The notes beneath the pieces are model-generated. The model searched no databases. It was not told the origin of the DNA and saw only the letters and a program-made list of their open reading frames with translations. Both the position numbers and the translations under genes were made by a program. Below, piece by piece: positions 1 through 11,620 of a stretch of DNA of 11,769 nt (position 1 is its first letter; every line of letters begins with the position of its first letter). The stretch is from positions 1-11,769 of the forward strand of contig JAKCDN010000053.1 in assembly GCA_021841795.1 (NCBI GenBank), read 5' to 3'. This DNA comes from Acidobacteriota bacterium. Its GTDB lineage: Bacteria; Acidobacteriota; Terriglobia; Terriglobales; Acidobacteriaceae.

Positions 1-95
1 AAAGCCTGCGTGTACGTCGAAGCATCGGAGTCCACCCGAGAATACCCTATCACCACGCCCGCCTCGATTCCGCCAACCCTGCGCCTCTCACCCAT
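1..95 (-). CDS. possible 5' end of a divergent gene cut by the left edge
   Basis: An open frame runs from an ATG at 95-93 leftwards to the window edge (31 codons, beginning MGERRRVGGIEAGVV). A GAGGGG purine tract lies about five bases before the ATG on the minus strand, a good ribosome-binding spacing. No domain can be recognised from so short a piece, and open frames of this length are common by chance in GC-rich DNA. Two plus-strand frames are also open here, so the call rests mainly on the ribosome-binding site. If real, the gene is divergent from the TonB-domain gene, with about 78 bases between the two starts. Confidence 0.2.
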   Translation of the reverse strand, partial: MGERRRVGGIEAGVVIGYSRVDSDASTYTQA

Positions 96-173
96 CGTTC
101 CCCTCAACCACCAGCGCTGGAGCGGAGTAAACCGATTGATGTACACTTCAGGGGCGAAAAGGAGAGGCATCGA

Positions 174-1262
174 ATGACTCTGAAATCTCTACGACTGTGC
201 GCAGTAGCGGCCATCGCCGCAGCCACCGCGGGCCTGGCACAGGCTCCCACCGCGCGGACCTTGCTGAACCAGGCAATCAAGGTCACCGGGCTGGCTGGCG
301 CCGACGCTCCCGCGTATCACCTCAAGGCAAACTACACCCTCTATGACATTCGCTCCGGCAAAGAAACCGAGAGCGGAACGCTGGAGGCGTGGAGCAACGG
401 CTCCGGCGTCTGGCATCGCGAATACACCGAGAAGAAAAACTCCGCCAGCGAGTGGAGCACTTCGCCCACCGAACAGGTGGCCACCAAAGGCGCGCGCCTC
501 AACCTGAACGCGCTGAACATGGAGGTCGCGCAGACCCTGCTCGATCCCCTCCACCAGGGCGCGCGTTACCCTGCCGATCTCGAGCTGACCCCGCAGGCTG
601 GCACCTTCAACGGCGAGGTGCTCAACTGCATCACCGTCACCTATCCCACAACGGCCGCGCATGGCATGAATCCAGACCTGCTTTTTCCGCGCTACTGCTT
701 TGACGCCAAGTCCGGCGCGCTGCGTTACACCACTACCTCCACGGTGATGACGCACTACTCCGCCTTCAAAACCGTCGGCAGCCGCCAGGTCGCCACCAAA
801 GTGGAAGTCAAACCCTACAACCGGCTGGGCGAAGAGATCGACGTCACCACCCTGGAGCCGCTCCCCGCAGGCAGCGATGCAATGGTCAAGCCCAGTGGCA
901 AGACCGTCGCCTTCCCGCTCGCCCACGAGCCGGGTGATCCGCCGCTGGTCCCCACGCACGTCGCCGAGTGTGAATATCCCATCGAGGCGCGCAATCAGCA
1001 GGTCTTCGGCGTCGTCTCCGTTCCCATCGTCGTCGAAAAAGACGGCAAGGTGAAGAGCAATGGGCCGGCCATGGGACCGGGGCCGCTCTCGCGCGCCGCG
1101 CAGGATTGCGTCACCAACTATCGCTTCCAGCCCTACCTGGTCAACGGCCAGCCCGTCGAGGTCAGTGACACCATCGAGTACAACTTCGACGGCAAGCCCT
1201 ACCAGGGTCTGAACGGCACCATCACCATCGCCTCCCAGGCGCCGGCGTCGGCCCAGAAGTAA
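174..1262 (+). CDS. secreted protein with C-terminal TonB-like domain
   Basis: The 362-residue product starts with a clear signal peptide (MTLKSLRLCA, then an Ala-rich core; cleavage near residues 22-24). Residues about 30-250 form a region I do not recognise. Residues about 260-340 look like a TonB C-terminal domain: the YPIEAR stretch, the VxVPIVVEKDGKVK strand, the CVTNYRFQPYLVNGQPVEV segment and a final beta strand. Cys152/Cys175 and Cys266/Cys312 could form two periplasmic disulfides. TonB itself is held in the inner membrane by an uncleaved N-terminal helix and has a Pro-rich linker; neither is seen here, so the protein is probably exported and soluble and not an energy transducer. Automatic annotation would probably still call it 'energy transducer TonB'. 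The start is set by a GGAGAGG tract six bases before the ATG and by the signal peptide, although the frame stays open upstream to the window edge. It is monocistronic, with a terminator downstream. Confidence 0.85.
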   Translation: MTLKSLRLCAVAAIAAATAGLAQAPTARTLLNQAIKVTGLAGADAPAYHLKANYTLYDIRSGKETESGTLEAWSNGSGVWHREYTEKKNSASEWSTSPTEQVATKGARLNLNALNMEVAQTLLDPLHQGARYPADLELTPQAGTFNGEVLNCITVTYPTTAAHGMNPDLLFPRYCFDAKSGALRYTTTSTVMTHYSAFKTVGSRQVATKVEVKPYNRLGEEIDVTTLEPLPAGSDAMVKPSGKTVAFPLAHEPGDPPLVPTHVAECEYPIEARNQQVFGVVSVPIVVEKDGKVKSNGPAMGPGPLSRAAQDCVTNYRFQPYLVNGQPVEVSDTIEYNFDGKPYQGLNGTITIASQAPASAQK

Positions 1263-1294
1263 GTCGGCAACGACGTCAATCCGTAACGACGATC

Positions 1295-1336
1295 AACGGG
1301 CAGTCAGGCGCAATGCCTGCCTGCCCGTTCCGTTTT
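1295..1336 (+). terminator. intrinsic terminator of the TonB-domain gene
   Basis: The arms 1295-1309 (AACGGGCAGTCAGGC) and 1315-1329 pair over 15 positions with one mismatch around a five-base loop (GCAAT). They are followed by CCGTTTT, so termination is expected on the plus strand, 33 bases after the stop codon. Read from the minus strand the hairpin is followed by GATCGTCGTT, which has no T tract, so it is a poorer stop for the convergent YeiH gene. Confidence 0.7.
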
Positions 1337-1368
1337 GCGTCCCGCTGGAGCCTGTCGCATCGATCCCG

Positions 1369-1390
1369 AAAAAACCTGATCGCTACAGGT
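1369..1390 (-). terminator. weak candidate terminator after the YeiH gene
   Basis: On the minus strand, a short 5-bp stem (ACCTG with CAGGT, seven-base loop TAGCGAT) runs directly into a T tract (1374-1369). The stem is short, so the call is tentative. Part of it lies in the second copy of the 18-bp duplication that surrounds the YeiH stop codon. Confidence 0.3.
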
Positions 1391-1400
1391 GAATCCATCC

Positions 1401-2321
<921 letters not shown>

Positions 2322-2388
2322 GAATCGAGTCTGCGCGCGCAGCCAACGCCGCGTCCAAGCAGTAGTTCTGATGAGAGATTGAAGAAAC

Positions 2389-3342
2389 TTATCTGCGCAG
2401 TCGGGCCTTGCGTACAGCGCCGGCATGGCCGCTCGGAGCAGGGAACTGCGCCGCCAGAAAGTGCCGGAACTCCAGCGCCAGTCCAACCAGCGCCGGGCTG
2501 GCCAGCGCCACCGTGCTGAACTCGCGCGTGACCGCTAGGTTGCGCACCGGAACCATCCGGAACTGCTGTCCCAGGCGCAGGTCCCGCGCCACCGCCCAGC
2601 GCGAGACAAAGCCCACTCCCAGTCCCGCCTCCACCGCCGATTTGATCGCCTCGATCGAGTCCAGCTCCATCGCCACATGCAGCGACTTCCGCTTCACTCC
2701 CACCCGCTCCAGCGCCAGCTCCAGCACATGCCGCGAACCGGAGCCGCGCTCGCGCATCAGCAGCGGAGCGCTCACCAGATCGCTGGCGGCAATCTCCGGC
2801 AGTTCCGCCCACTCATGCGCCGCAGCAACCAGCAGCACCAGCTCATCGCGCAGAAACGGCTCCGTGCTCACCTCGCGGCTCCGCGCCGGACCCTCGATCA
2901 GACCCAGCGCCGCGTGCCCGTCCAGCACGCTTTGCACAATCTGCTCGGTATTTCCGGTCACCACCCGAAAACGCGCCTGCGGATGCTCCGTCAGAAATGC
3001 GCGCAGCAGACGCGGCAGCAGATACTGGCTGATCGTCGTCGAAACACCCAGCGCAAGCTCACCGCCAATCTGCCCATCCAGTGCGGTCATCTGCTGCTCG
3101 GCCTGTTGCAGCCGCGCGTGCGAATCGTTCGCCGCCGCCAGCAACACTTCCCCGGCGCGCGTCAGCGCAATGTGCTGTCCGGCGCGGTCAAACAACTGCA
3201 CGCCCAGATCGTCCTCCAGAGCCTTGATCTGAAACGTCACCGCAGGCTGCGTCAGATACAGCTCCTCGGCAGCCTTGCGAAAGCTGAGCTGCGCGGCAAC
3301 GGCGCGAAAGACGGTCAGGCGAAAGTTTTCCAGGCTCGGCAT
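2389..3342 (-). CDS. LysR-family transcriptional regulator, YeiE-like
   Basis: A LysR-type regulator of the usual length (317 residues). The N-terminal winged helix-turn-helix covers about residues 5-65, with the recognition region AAEELYLTQPAVTFQIKALE (24-43) and the wing LGVQLFDRAG. The substrate-binding domain (about 90-300) shows VTGNTEQIVQSVLDG, GLIEGPARS, RERGSGSR (197-204), AMELDSIEAIKSAVEAGLG and VGFVSR. These segments closely resemble enterobacterial YeiE, which regulates yeiH and has been linked to sulfite response; CysB/CbbR-type relatives are an alternative. A GAGG tract lies eight bases before the ATG. It follows the OsmC gene by 24 bases and precedes the YeiH gene, so unlike many LysR genes it is co-directional with, not divergent from, its presumed target. 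The C-terminal tail (about 300-317) is basic and unlike the family. Confidence 0.9.
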   Translation of the reverse strand: MPSLENFRLTVFRAVAAQLSFRKAAEELYLTQPAVTFQIKALEDDLGVQLFDRAGQHIALTRAGEVLLAAANDSHARLQQAEQQMTALDGQIGGELALGVSTTISQYLLPRLLRAFLTEHPQARFRVVTGNTEQIVQSVLDGHAALGLIEGPARSREVSTEPFLRDELVLLVAAAHEWAELPEIAASDLVSAPLLMRERGSGSRHVLELALERVGVKRKSLHVAMELDSIEAIKSAVEAGLGVGFVSRWAVARDLRLGQQFRMVPVRNLAVTREFSTVALASPALVGLALEFRHFLAAQFPAPSGHAGAVRKARLRR

Positions 3343-3366
3343 GCGGTCACCCTCGCGCGGTCAGCA

Positions 3367-3774
3367 TCACGCAGTCGCCAGTTCAATCGCAATCGCCGGC
3401 TGCGAGGTCAGCGTGTTGTGCACAATGCACTGGTGCACCGAGCGCGTCAGCGCCTCGCGCTGCTCCGGCGTCAGCGCCACCGGACACTGCACACGGATCA
3501 CAAAGTTGCCGATCCGCGCCGGCGGTTTCAGCTTCTCCGCCGTCACCGTCACCTCCACGCCGTTGCTGCCTTCTTCGGGAACCAGCTTCCGCGTCTTCAG
3601 ATATTGCGCCGCATAAAACGCCGCGCACGAGCTGAGCGAAGCCAGCAGCAGCTCCGGCGGAGTCATCGCCGTGTCTCCGCCGCCATTGTCCACCGGCTGA
3701 TCCGTCAAAATCGTGTGGCCGCGCGTCTCAATCGAGAAGCGCACTCCATCCAGATGTCGTGTCGTCACTTCCAT
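3367..3774 (-). CDS. OsmC/Ohr-superfamily protein
   Basis: At 135 residues this is a normal length for the family. It carries the two family cysteines: Cys50 in LLASLSSCAAFYAA on the central helix, and Cys116 in RSVHQCIVHNTL. There is also an N-terminal GGGDTAMTPPELLLAS segment; Cys97 is extra. OsmC and Ohr proteins are cytoplasmic thiol peroxidases that use this cysteine pair against organic or inorganic peroxides. Many uncharacterised members share the fold, and here the exact substrate cannot be told. An AAGGA tract about nine bases before the ATG sets the start. It is 78 bases after the methyltransferase and leads the OsmC-LysR-YeiH group, which may be a separate transcript or the tail of the efflux operon. 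Confidence 0.88.
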   Translation of the reverse strand: MEVTTRHLDGVRFSIETRGHTILTDQPVDNGGGDTAMTPPELLLASLSSCAAFYAAQYLKTRKLVPEEGSNGVEVTVTAEKLKPPARIGNFVIRVQCPVALTPEQREALTRSVHQCIVHNTLTSQPAIAIELATA

Positions 3775-3852
3775 GGGGGTCGTCCTTTCTGCTTCTGTTT
3801 CCGTATCTGCCGCGCAGTGTATTCGATCGCTGCTCTCACTCCGCGTCGGCCA
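3775..3852 (-). other. 78-bp gap between the two halves of the gene cluster
   Basis: The gap holds the ribosome-binding site of the OsmC gene and a short palindrome, CTGC-CGC-GCAG (3807-3817). I see no terminator hairpin with a T tract and no convincing -35/-10 pair. Read-through from the efflux operon into osmC-lysR-yeiH is therefore possible; a regulated promoter here is also possible but is not shown by the sequence. Confidence 0.4.
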
Positions 3853-4455
3853 TCAGCGATAAGTAGCAATCGCCAGCCACGAATACTGCCCCGTCCGCCC
3901 GGTCAACGTGATCCGCCAGCCATGATCCACCAGCTCCTGCTGCACCGTCGAAAGCGCGATCCGGTGCTCCAGCGGAGGACCGGGCAAAGGCGCTTCGTCT
4001 TCTGGAATATCCGGCGACCAGTCCAGAATCACCACCCGTCCCTCCGCTCGCAGCACGCGCGCAACCTCGGCCAGCGTCGCCGCCCGATCGTCCACCTCGT
4101 GCCAGATATTGGCCAGTAACACGCGATCCACGCTTCCCGCATCCAGACCCGTGCTCGCAGACTCGGCCTGCACAAAATCCAGGTTTGAAATCCGCGCCGC
4201 CGTCACCTTCTGCCGCAGCAAGGCAAGCATCTCCGGCGCAACATCCACGGCGACCACGTGTCCCGTCTCACCGACAGCCTGCGCAACGGGCAACGCAAAG
4301 TAGCCCGTGCCGGCGCCAATGTCCGCCACCCTCATCCCCGGGGCCAGCTCCATCGCCTCCAGCACAGGCTCAATCGGAAGCCACACCTTGCGCTCCGGCG
4401 CGTCCAGCCGATGCGCCTGAGCGGGAGAAAAACGGCGTGGGTGATCGTGATTCAT
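3853..4455 (-). CDS. class I SAM-dependent methyltransferase
   Basis: The 200-residue Rossmann-fold methyltransferase has motif I VADIGAGTG at residues 43-51, the acidic residue that binds the SAM ribose in VVAVDVAPEM (Asp71), then a post-II segment RVLLANIWHEV and the strand GRVVILDWSP. This is the UbiE/Methyltransf_11-like class; the substrate cannot be read from the sequence. The protein has no cysteine at all, which argues against an arsenite methyltransferase of the ArsM type. The frame is open for 40 codons further upstream, but the ATG at 4455-4453 shares its A with the TGA of the DUF2892 gene (TGATG), a typical coupled start. Its place as last gene of the pump operon suggests that it modifies the exported compound or a related toxic one (inference). 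Confidence 0.85.
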   Translation of the reverse strand: MNHDHPRRFSPAQAHRLDAPERKVWLPIEPVLEAMELAPGMRVADIGAGTGYFALPVAQAVGETGHVVAVDVAPEMLALLRQKVTAARISNLDFVQAESASTGLDAGSVDRVLLANIWHEVDDRAATLAEVARVLRAEGRVVILDWSPDIPEDEAPLPGPPLEHRIALSTVQQELVDHGWRITLTGRTGQYSWLAIATYR

Positions 4456-4663
4456 CAGCAGCAACCTTTCGCATCCGCCGAGCGCAGGCCCAGCATCTTC
4501 AGCATCGCCATCGCCGGGCACCAGTTGGTCAACGACGATTGCAGCAGGTTCAACCCCACAAATCCTGTCAGCCACAGCCAGTTCTTTGAAACATACACGG
4601 CCAGCGCAACACTCAACAGAATCATCACACCTGCCACCAGACGAAGTCCACGTTCCACAGTCA

Positions 4664-4664
<1 letters not shown>
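4455..4664 (-). CDS. DUF2892/YgaP-type small membrane protein
   Basis: The 69-residue protein has two hydrophobic segments (about 8-26 and 28-45) followed by the family signature FVGLNLLQSSLTNWCPAM and LKMLGLR. This is the DUF2892 domain, also found as the membrane part of the YgaP rhodanese. Cys49 in the NWCP motif is the family cysteine; the protein ends in Cys-Cys (68-69), which adds a thiol-rich tail. Family members often sit in sulfide- or persulfide-responsive operons, so a link to sulfur is plausible, but no rhodanese domain is encoded here. The frame continues 27 codons upstream inside the RND gene. The ATG at 4664-4662 is preferred because it shares one base with the RND stop (TGATG) and begins just before the first span. 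The stop overlaps the methyltransferase start in the same way. Confidence 0.85.
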
Positions 4665-7947
<3,283 letters not shown>

Positions 7948-7951
<4 letters not shown>

Positions 7952-9144
7952 CGGCTCACCCCTGCCACAGAGGCTTCAATGCGGCTTCCGGCCAGATCGC
8001 GATCCGCCGCATGCAGCACCACCCGTTCTCCCGCGCTCACGCCCGAGAGCGCTTCCACCTGGTCGCCAAAGCTTGCTCCCAGCGTCAGATATCGCAGCGC
8101 CGCGATGCCGTTGGCATCCACCACCCACGCCGTCGCCAGCGAACCGCGATGCACCACCGACGCAGTCGGAATCAGCACCGCCGAGCGCTCGCCCACAGGA
8201 ATCGCAACCGAGCCATAGATGCCCGCGCGCAGCGAAGACGAAGCCGGCAGCGCCAGCTTCACCAGAAAGCTGTGCGAGGCCGTGTCGGCGGCGGGAACAA
8301 TCTCGGCGACCGTGGCCCCAACCGGCGCCGACTCGCCATCCAGACTGGCCTCCAGCCGCTGCCCGCGATGCACCGCCGCAATCTGCGACTCATCCACGGA
8401 GACTTCAAGCTGCAACGGACCGCTTCGATCCACCACCACCAGCGGCACGCCCGGCGCGGCCAGCGAACCGGGATCGGCCAGCCGCGCCGTCACCACGCCC
8501 GCAAACGGCGCGCGGACCACCGCATAACCGGCCATCGTTGTTGCACTGCCCGCGGCGGCTTCCGCAGCCGTGAGCTCTGCCGCTGCCGCGCGCGCCTGCG
8601 CCTGGGCCGCTTCCGCGTGCCGGCTCACTTCGTCATACTCCTGCGGACTCACGCTCTTGCGCTCCCGCAGCAGCTTGTAACGCTGGAGCGTGGAGTCCGC
8701 CAGCGCAGCCTGCGCCGCCGCTGCGGCAGAGGCATCCCGCGCGCTGGCCACCGTCGCCTTCATGCGCTCCACGTCGCTGCTCGCCAGTGTGCTGTCAATG
8801 CGCGCCAGCGTCTCCCCGACGCGCACCGCGTCTCCGGCATGCACCATCACCTCCAGCACGCGTCCGGAGGTCTGCGCCGCCACCTGCGCGCTCTCCGCCG
8901 CGCGAACGCTGCCCACAGCCGTCACCGTCGAGGGAACCGTCTGTGCCACCGCCTGCGCCACCGCCAGGCCCGTCACCGTGCGCGGCGCTGTCCCAGTCGG
9001 TGCCGCGTTCTCCCGGCATCCACCCAGCAAAGCCAACCCACCCAGCAGAAGCGCCGGTGCCGCAACGGAAAGGGAAGTAACGGATCGATGATTCATGGCG
9101 TTTTTCCTCACTTGCTTCATCTCTTGCCTCATAACCTGCTTCAT
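7948..9144 (-). CDS. RND/HlyD periplasmic adaptor lipoprotein
   Basis: The 398-residue adaptor joins the RND pump to the outer-membrane channel. It has a lipoprotein signal ending in LALLGGC (Cys43 would be lipidated). A lipoyl half-motif follows in [20 protein letters not shown] (about 94-113), then an Ala-rich alpha-helical hairpin (about 120-203), the second lipoyl half [20 protein letters not shown] (about 209-228), and a beta-barrel/membrane-proximal part to the end. This is the standard AcrA/MexA-type order. The start at 9144 overlaps the TolC-like stop as ATGA and has GAGG seven bases upstream. Met17 (9096), with GAGG nine bases upstream, would give a more ordinary short signal peptide. 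The first 12 codons are a triple 12-bp repeat, each unit beginning with ATG. The stop overlaps the RND start by four bases. Confidence 0.93.
9109..9144 (-). repeat. triple 12-bp repeat with reiterated start codons
   Basis: On the minus strand three units run head to tail: ATGAAGCAGGTT, ATGAGGCAAGAG, ATGAAGCAAGTG. They encode [12 protein letters not shown] and supply three in-frame ATG codons. A fourth ATG (9096-9094) follows 12 bases later, directly before the lipoprotein signal sequence. Confidence 0.85.
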
Positions 9145-10544
9145 GGCTGTGCCTCGTTCGGGTTGGGTTCGGCTGTCGTCACGTCCACGGCGTGCCGCAG
9201 CGGATCGAGCGTGCCCGTGGCAAACTCAAAATCGATCCAGGAAAGCGCGTTCTCGCCCACCGCATGCCAATAGGCGTTCTGCGCCTGCCGTTGTGCATCC
9301 TCCACGCGCATCAGATCGCTCATCGTCGCCAGCCCGGCATCGTAGCGATCGCGCAGAATCCGCAGGCTCTCCGCCGCCTCAGCGCGCGCCGCGCGTGCCA
9401 CCTCCACCTGCTGGCTCGCCGTCCGATGCGCGTACCACGCCCGCGTCACCTCCATCCGAATCTGGTTGTCCGCCGATTCGCTCGCAGCCTGTGTGCGCGT
9501 CAACGCGATCTTCGCCGCCGCAAGCTGCTGCCGTCGCGCGGCAGGGAAGAGATCCAGATGCACCTGCACTCCCGCCAGCCAGTTGTTCCCGCTGTTGCCC
9601 GTGAACCCGCCGCGATCCTGCTCCCAGCTTCCAAACGCTCCCACCGTGGGACCAAACGCCGCGCGCGCAGCCGTCACCCCGGTACGCATCGCAGCAAGCT
9701 GCTCGCCCAGCGCCGCGCGATCCTTCCGCGACCGCAGCGCCAGCTCGACCGCATCCGGCAAAGGCGGCATCCCATCCGTCTTTTCCGCCAGCGCATCGAG
9801 CGCGCCCTCGGGGACCGGCGCGCCCATCGCCTCTTCGAGCTGCGCCCACGCCGTCGCCACCGCGCCTTCCGCGGCCATCTGTTCTTCTCTCCGCGCAGCC
9901 AGCTCCGTCGCCGCGCTCAGCGCGTCCGCATCGACTGCCGTTCCCGCCTCCACGCGCGCCCTCGCTGTCGTCTCCAGCGCCTGAGCCGTCTTCACCTGCT
10001 CTTCGGCCAAATGCGCCTGCTGCTGCGCCAGCGAAACCCCCACATACGCCTCGGCAACGCGCCAGGCAAGCTGCTCGTCCGCCCGTGTGCCAATCGCCAC
10101 AGCCGCGCGCTCCGCATGATCCGCGCTGCGCATCCCCAGCTCCGTCTGCATCGAATCAAACGCCAGCCAGTTGCCGCTGAAGCGCGTGGCAAAGTTGTTC
10201 AGCGGCAATGGACGATTCAGGCTGTTCAGCGCAAAGTCCGCCGTCGTAAATCGCTGCTGGCGCAGCAGCGAGCCAAAGACGTACACCGGATCGTTGCCAC
10301 GCGTCATCAGTTCGTCGAACCCCAGCGTCGGCAACAGCGGCAACCGCGCGCTCCGCGCCGCCACCTTCGCCGCCGCCACGTCCGCAGCGGCCATCCGACG
10401 ATCCGGGCTGTGATCCAGCGCCCTTTGCACCGCTTCGCTCAGCGTCAGCGCAGCCGGTGTCTCAGTCGGCTTCGGCGATTGCGCCCGCACCGCCGGCGCC
10501 AGCGCAATCACAAGCATGATCCATATTCTTTTCAACACGGCCAC
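9141..10544 (-). CDS. TolC-family outer-membrane efflux protein
   Basis: The 467-residue product has a signal peptide (MAVLKRIWIMLVIALAPAVRA, cleavage before Gln22) and two OEP-type halves rich in long Ala/Gln/Glu helices (about 33-245 and 260-445). Recognisable segments are LTLSEAVQRALDHSP near the start, the hairpin SLAQQQAHLAEEQVKTAQAL and RARVEAGTAVDADALSA in the first half, and RILRDRYDAGLATMSDLMRVE in the second. It forms the outer-membrane exit duct of the pump encoded next to it. The start codon is GTG (10544-10542) with a GAGGG ribosome-binding site about five to six bases upstream. It is the first gene of the five-gene overlapping set and lies 105 bases after the sigma factor gene on the same strand. 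Its stop overlaps the adaptor start (ATGA). Confidence 0.92.
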   Translation of the reverse strand: MAVLKRIWIMLVIALAPAVRAQSPKPTETPAALTLSEAVQRALDHSPDRRMAAADVAAAKVAARSARLPLLPTLGFDELMTRGNDPVYVFGSLLRQQRFTTADFALNSLNRPLPLNNFATRFSGNWLAFDSMQTELGMRSADHAERAAVAIGTRADEQLAWRVAEAYVGVSLAQQQAHLAEEQVKTAQALETTARARVEAGTAVDADALSAATELAARREEQMAAEGAVATAWAQLEEAMGAPVPEGALDALAEKTDGMPPLPDAVELALRSRKDRAALGEQLAAMRTGVTAARAAFGPTVGAFGSWEQDRGGFTGNSGNNWLAGVQVHLDLFPAARRQQLAAAKIALTRTQAASESADNQIRMEVTRAWYAHRTASQQVEVARAARAEAAESLRILRDRYDAGLATMSDLMRVEDAQRQAQNAYWHAVGENALSWIDFEFATGTLDPLRHAVDVTTAEPNPNEAQP

Positions 10545-10610
10545 AATTCCCTCGTTGTCGGTGCCCTGTCAGGCGCCGTCAACTCAGAAAAGCCACAAAC
10601 GAGCACAACT

Positions 10611-10638
10611 GTTACACCCAGCTCGTATTTATTTTTTG
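10611..10638 (-). promoter_or_regulatory. weak candidate promoter elements upstream of the efflux operon
   Basis: The 105-bp gap (10545-10649) contains, in minus-strand order, an A/T-rich stretch (CAAAAAATAAATACGAG) followed by GTGTAAC at 10617-10611. An A-rich patch before an 'AAC' motif is a common form of ECF-sigma -35 regions. No -10 element at the usual 16-17 base spacing stands out, and the same GTAAC motif is not found before the sigma factor gene, so a promoter served by the neighbouring sigma factor is only a guess. Confidence 0.22.
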
Positions 10639-10649
10639 CGCCAGGCCTC

Positions 10650-11528
10650 TCAGGCCGCCGAGTTGCCCACCAGACGCAGATATTCGCGTGTAATCTGCGA
10701 ACGCAGCGCTGCGCCAACCTGCGCTTCGCAGCCAGCCTCCAGAGTGCGGCAGCGCTCGATCGCCTCCCGCAGGTCGCGCAGAAACACGACACACTTCGGG
10801 CAGGCCTCGATATGGCGCTGCATGCGCTCGCAGTCCGCACGCGGCAATCGTTCATCCACCAGATCCGAAAGCTGCGCGAAGATATCCCGACACCCCGCAG
10901 GCCGACCACGCTTCGACGCCGAACTCCCCCGCACCGTCGCGCGCTCGCCTGCCGACAACGCAGCCATCGCCCGCCGCACCGCCAGGCGCGCCCGATGCAG
11001 ACGCACCCGCACCGTGCCCGGCTTCACACCCAGCACCTGTGCAATCTGCGCAATGTCCAGATCCTCCATATCGTGCAGCACCAGCACCATCCGATACTGC
11101 GGCGGCACTTCCAGCACGGCGCGATGCACAAGCTGCTGCTGCTGGCTCTGAATCGCCGCATCCTCCGGCGAAACCTCCCGCGCCGCGCGCGCCGACAGCC
11201 GCGCCAGCTCTCCTTCGCTCGGCATCAGCTCGTCCAGCGAAAGCATCTGCGCCGGTGCTCCAGCAGGCTTGCGCCGCATCCGCCAGCAGCGGTTGCGCGT
11301 CACCGTATACAGCCACACCGCAAGCGCCGGAGCATCCACCAGCCGCGCCAGATGCGGTGCCGAGCGCATCAGCACCTCCTGCATCGTGTCCTCGGCGTCC
11401 TCCGGATGTCCGCACACCTTCATGCTGAACCCATACACCGTCCGCTGCAGCAGCGCAATCGCACGCGCCACGCTCTCCGGCGTCTGTTCACGCAGCAGTT
11501 CTGCGGCTTGTTCTACCTCTGGGCGCAT
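10650..11528 (-). CDS. ECF sigma factor fused to a zinc-finger anti-sigma-like domain
   Basis: The 292-residue protein carries sigma region 2 at about residues 24-88 (HPEDAEDTMQEVLMR and WLYTVTRNRCWRMRR) and region 4 at about 130-188 (DLDIAQIAQVLGVKPGTVRV, LHRARLAVRRAM). After a basic, Ser-rich linker (about 190-210) comes a cysteine-rich module at about 212-260: Cys213, Cys233, and His239-x3-Cys243-x2-Cys246. The HxxxCxxC pattern is the zinc site of ZAS/zf-HC2 anti-sigma factors, normally a separate membrane-bound protein. Here it is soluble and on the same chain, with no transmembrane segment, so the activity of the sigma factor may be controlled in cis by zinc or thiol oxidation (inference). 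The ATG at 11528 has no strong ribosome-binding site. It is the first gene of the minus-strand run, 105 bases before the efflux operon, which is a plausible target. Confidence 0.88.
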   Translation of the reverse strand: MRPEVEQAAELLREQTPESVARAIALLQRTVYGFSMKVCGHPEDAEDTMQEVLMRSAPHLARLVDAPALAVWLYTVTRNRCWRMRRKPAGAPAQMLSLDELMPSEGELARLSARAAREVSPEDAAIQSQQQQLVHRAVLEVPPQYRMVLVLHDMEDLDIAQIAQVLGVKPGTVRVRLHRARLAVRRAMAALSAGERATVRGSSASKRGRPAGCRDIFAQLSDLVDERLPRADCERMQRHIEACPKCVVFLRDLREAIERCRTLEAGCEAQVGAALRSQITREYLRLVGNSAA

Positions 11529-11557
11529 GACGGAAGCAGCCGCGAACGGCTATCGCC

Positions 11558-11563
11558 AGTATA
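11558..11563 (-). promoter_or_regulatory. candidate -10 element of the sigma factor gene
   Basis: TATACT on the minus strand matches the housekeeping -10 consensus at five of six positions. It lies 30 bases before the ATG, leaving a leader of about 20 bases. No good -35 hexamer is seen at 16-18 bases, so the promoter would be weak or depend on an activator. Confidence 0.33.
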
Positions 11564-11620
11564 CCCAGATGAAAATCTCCCCCGGCACGCAAAACCGGCC
11601 ACGCATGTCCTGACACGCAA

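Noticed and set aside
1..177. Plus-strand frame open from the left edge, ending in a TGA that overlaps the ATG at 174
   Set aside because: The 58-residue translation resembles no family, and the ATGA overlap is explained by chance; the ribosome-binding site and signal peptide fit an independent start.
3804..3817. LysR operator (T-N11-A) in the 78-bp gap
   Set aside because: The only inverted repeat is CTGC-N3-GCAG; a T-N11-A spacing exists but its flanks do not pair.
3853..4455. Arsenite methyltransferase (ArsM)
   Set aside because: The protein contains no cysteine, whereas ArsM enzymes depend on conserved cysteines; no ars genes are nearby.
10554..10582. Sigma-70 promoter TTGACG-N17-GACAAC before the TolC-like gene
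   Set aside because: The -10 fit is poor, and the implied start of transcription would fall a few bases before the GTG and remove the ribosome-binding site.
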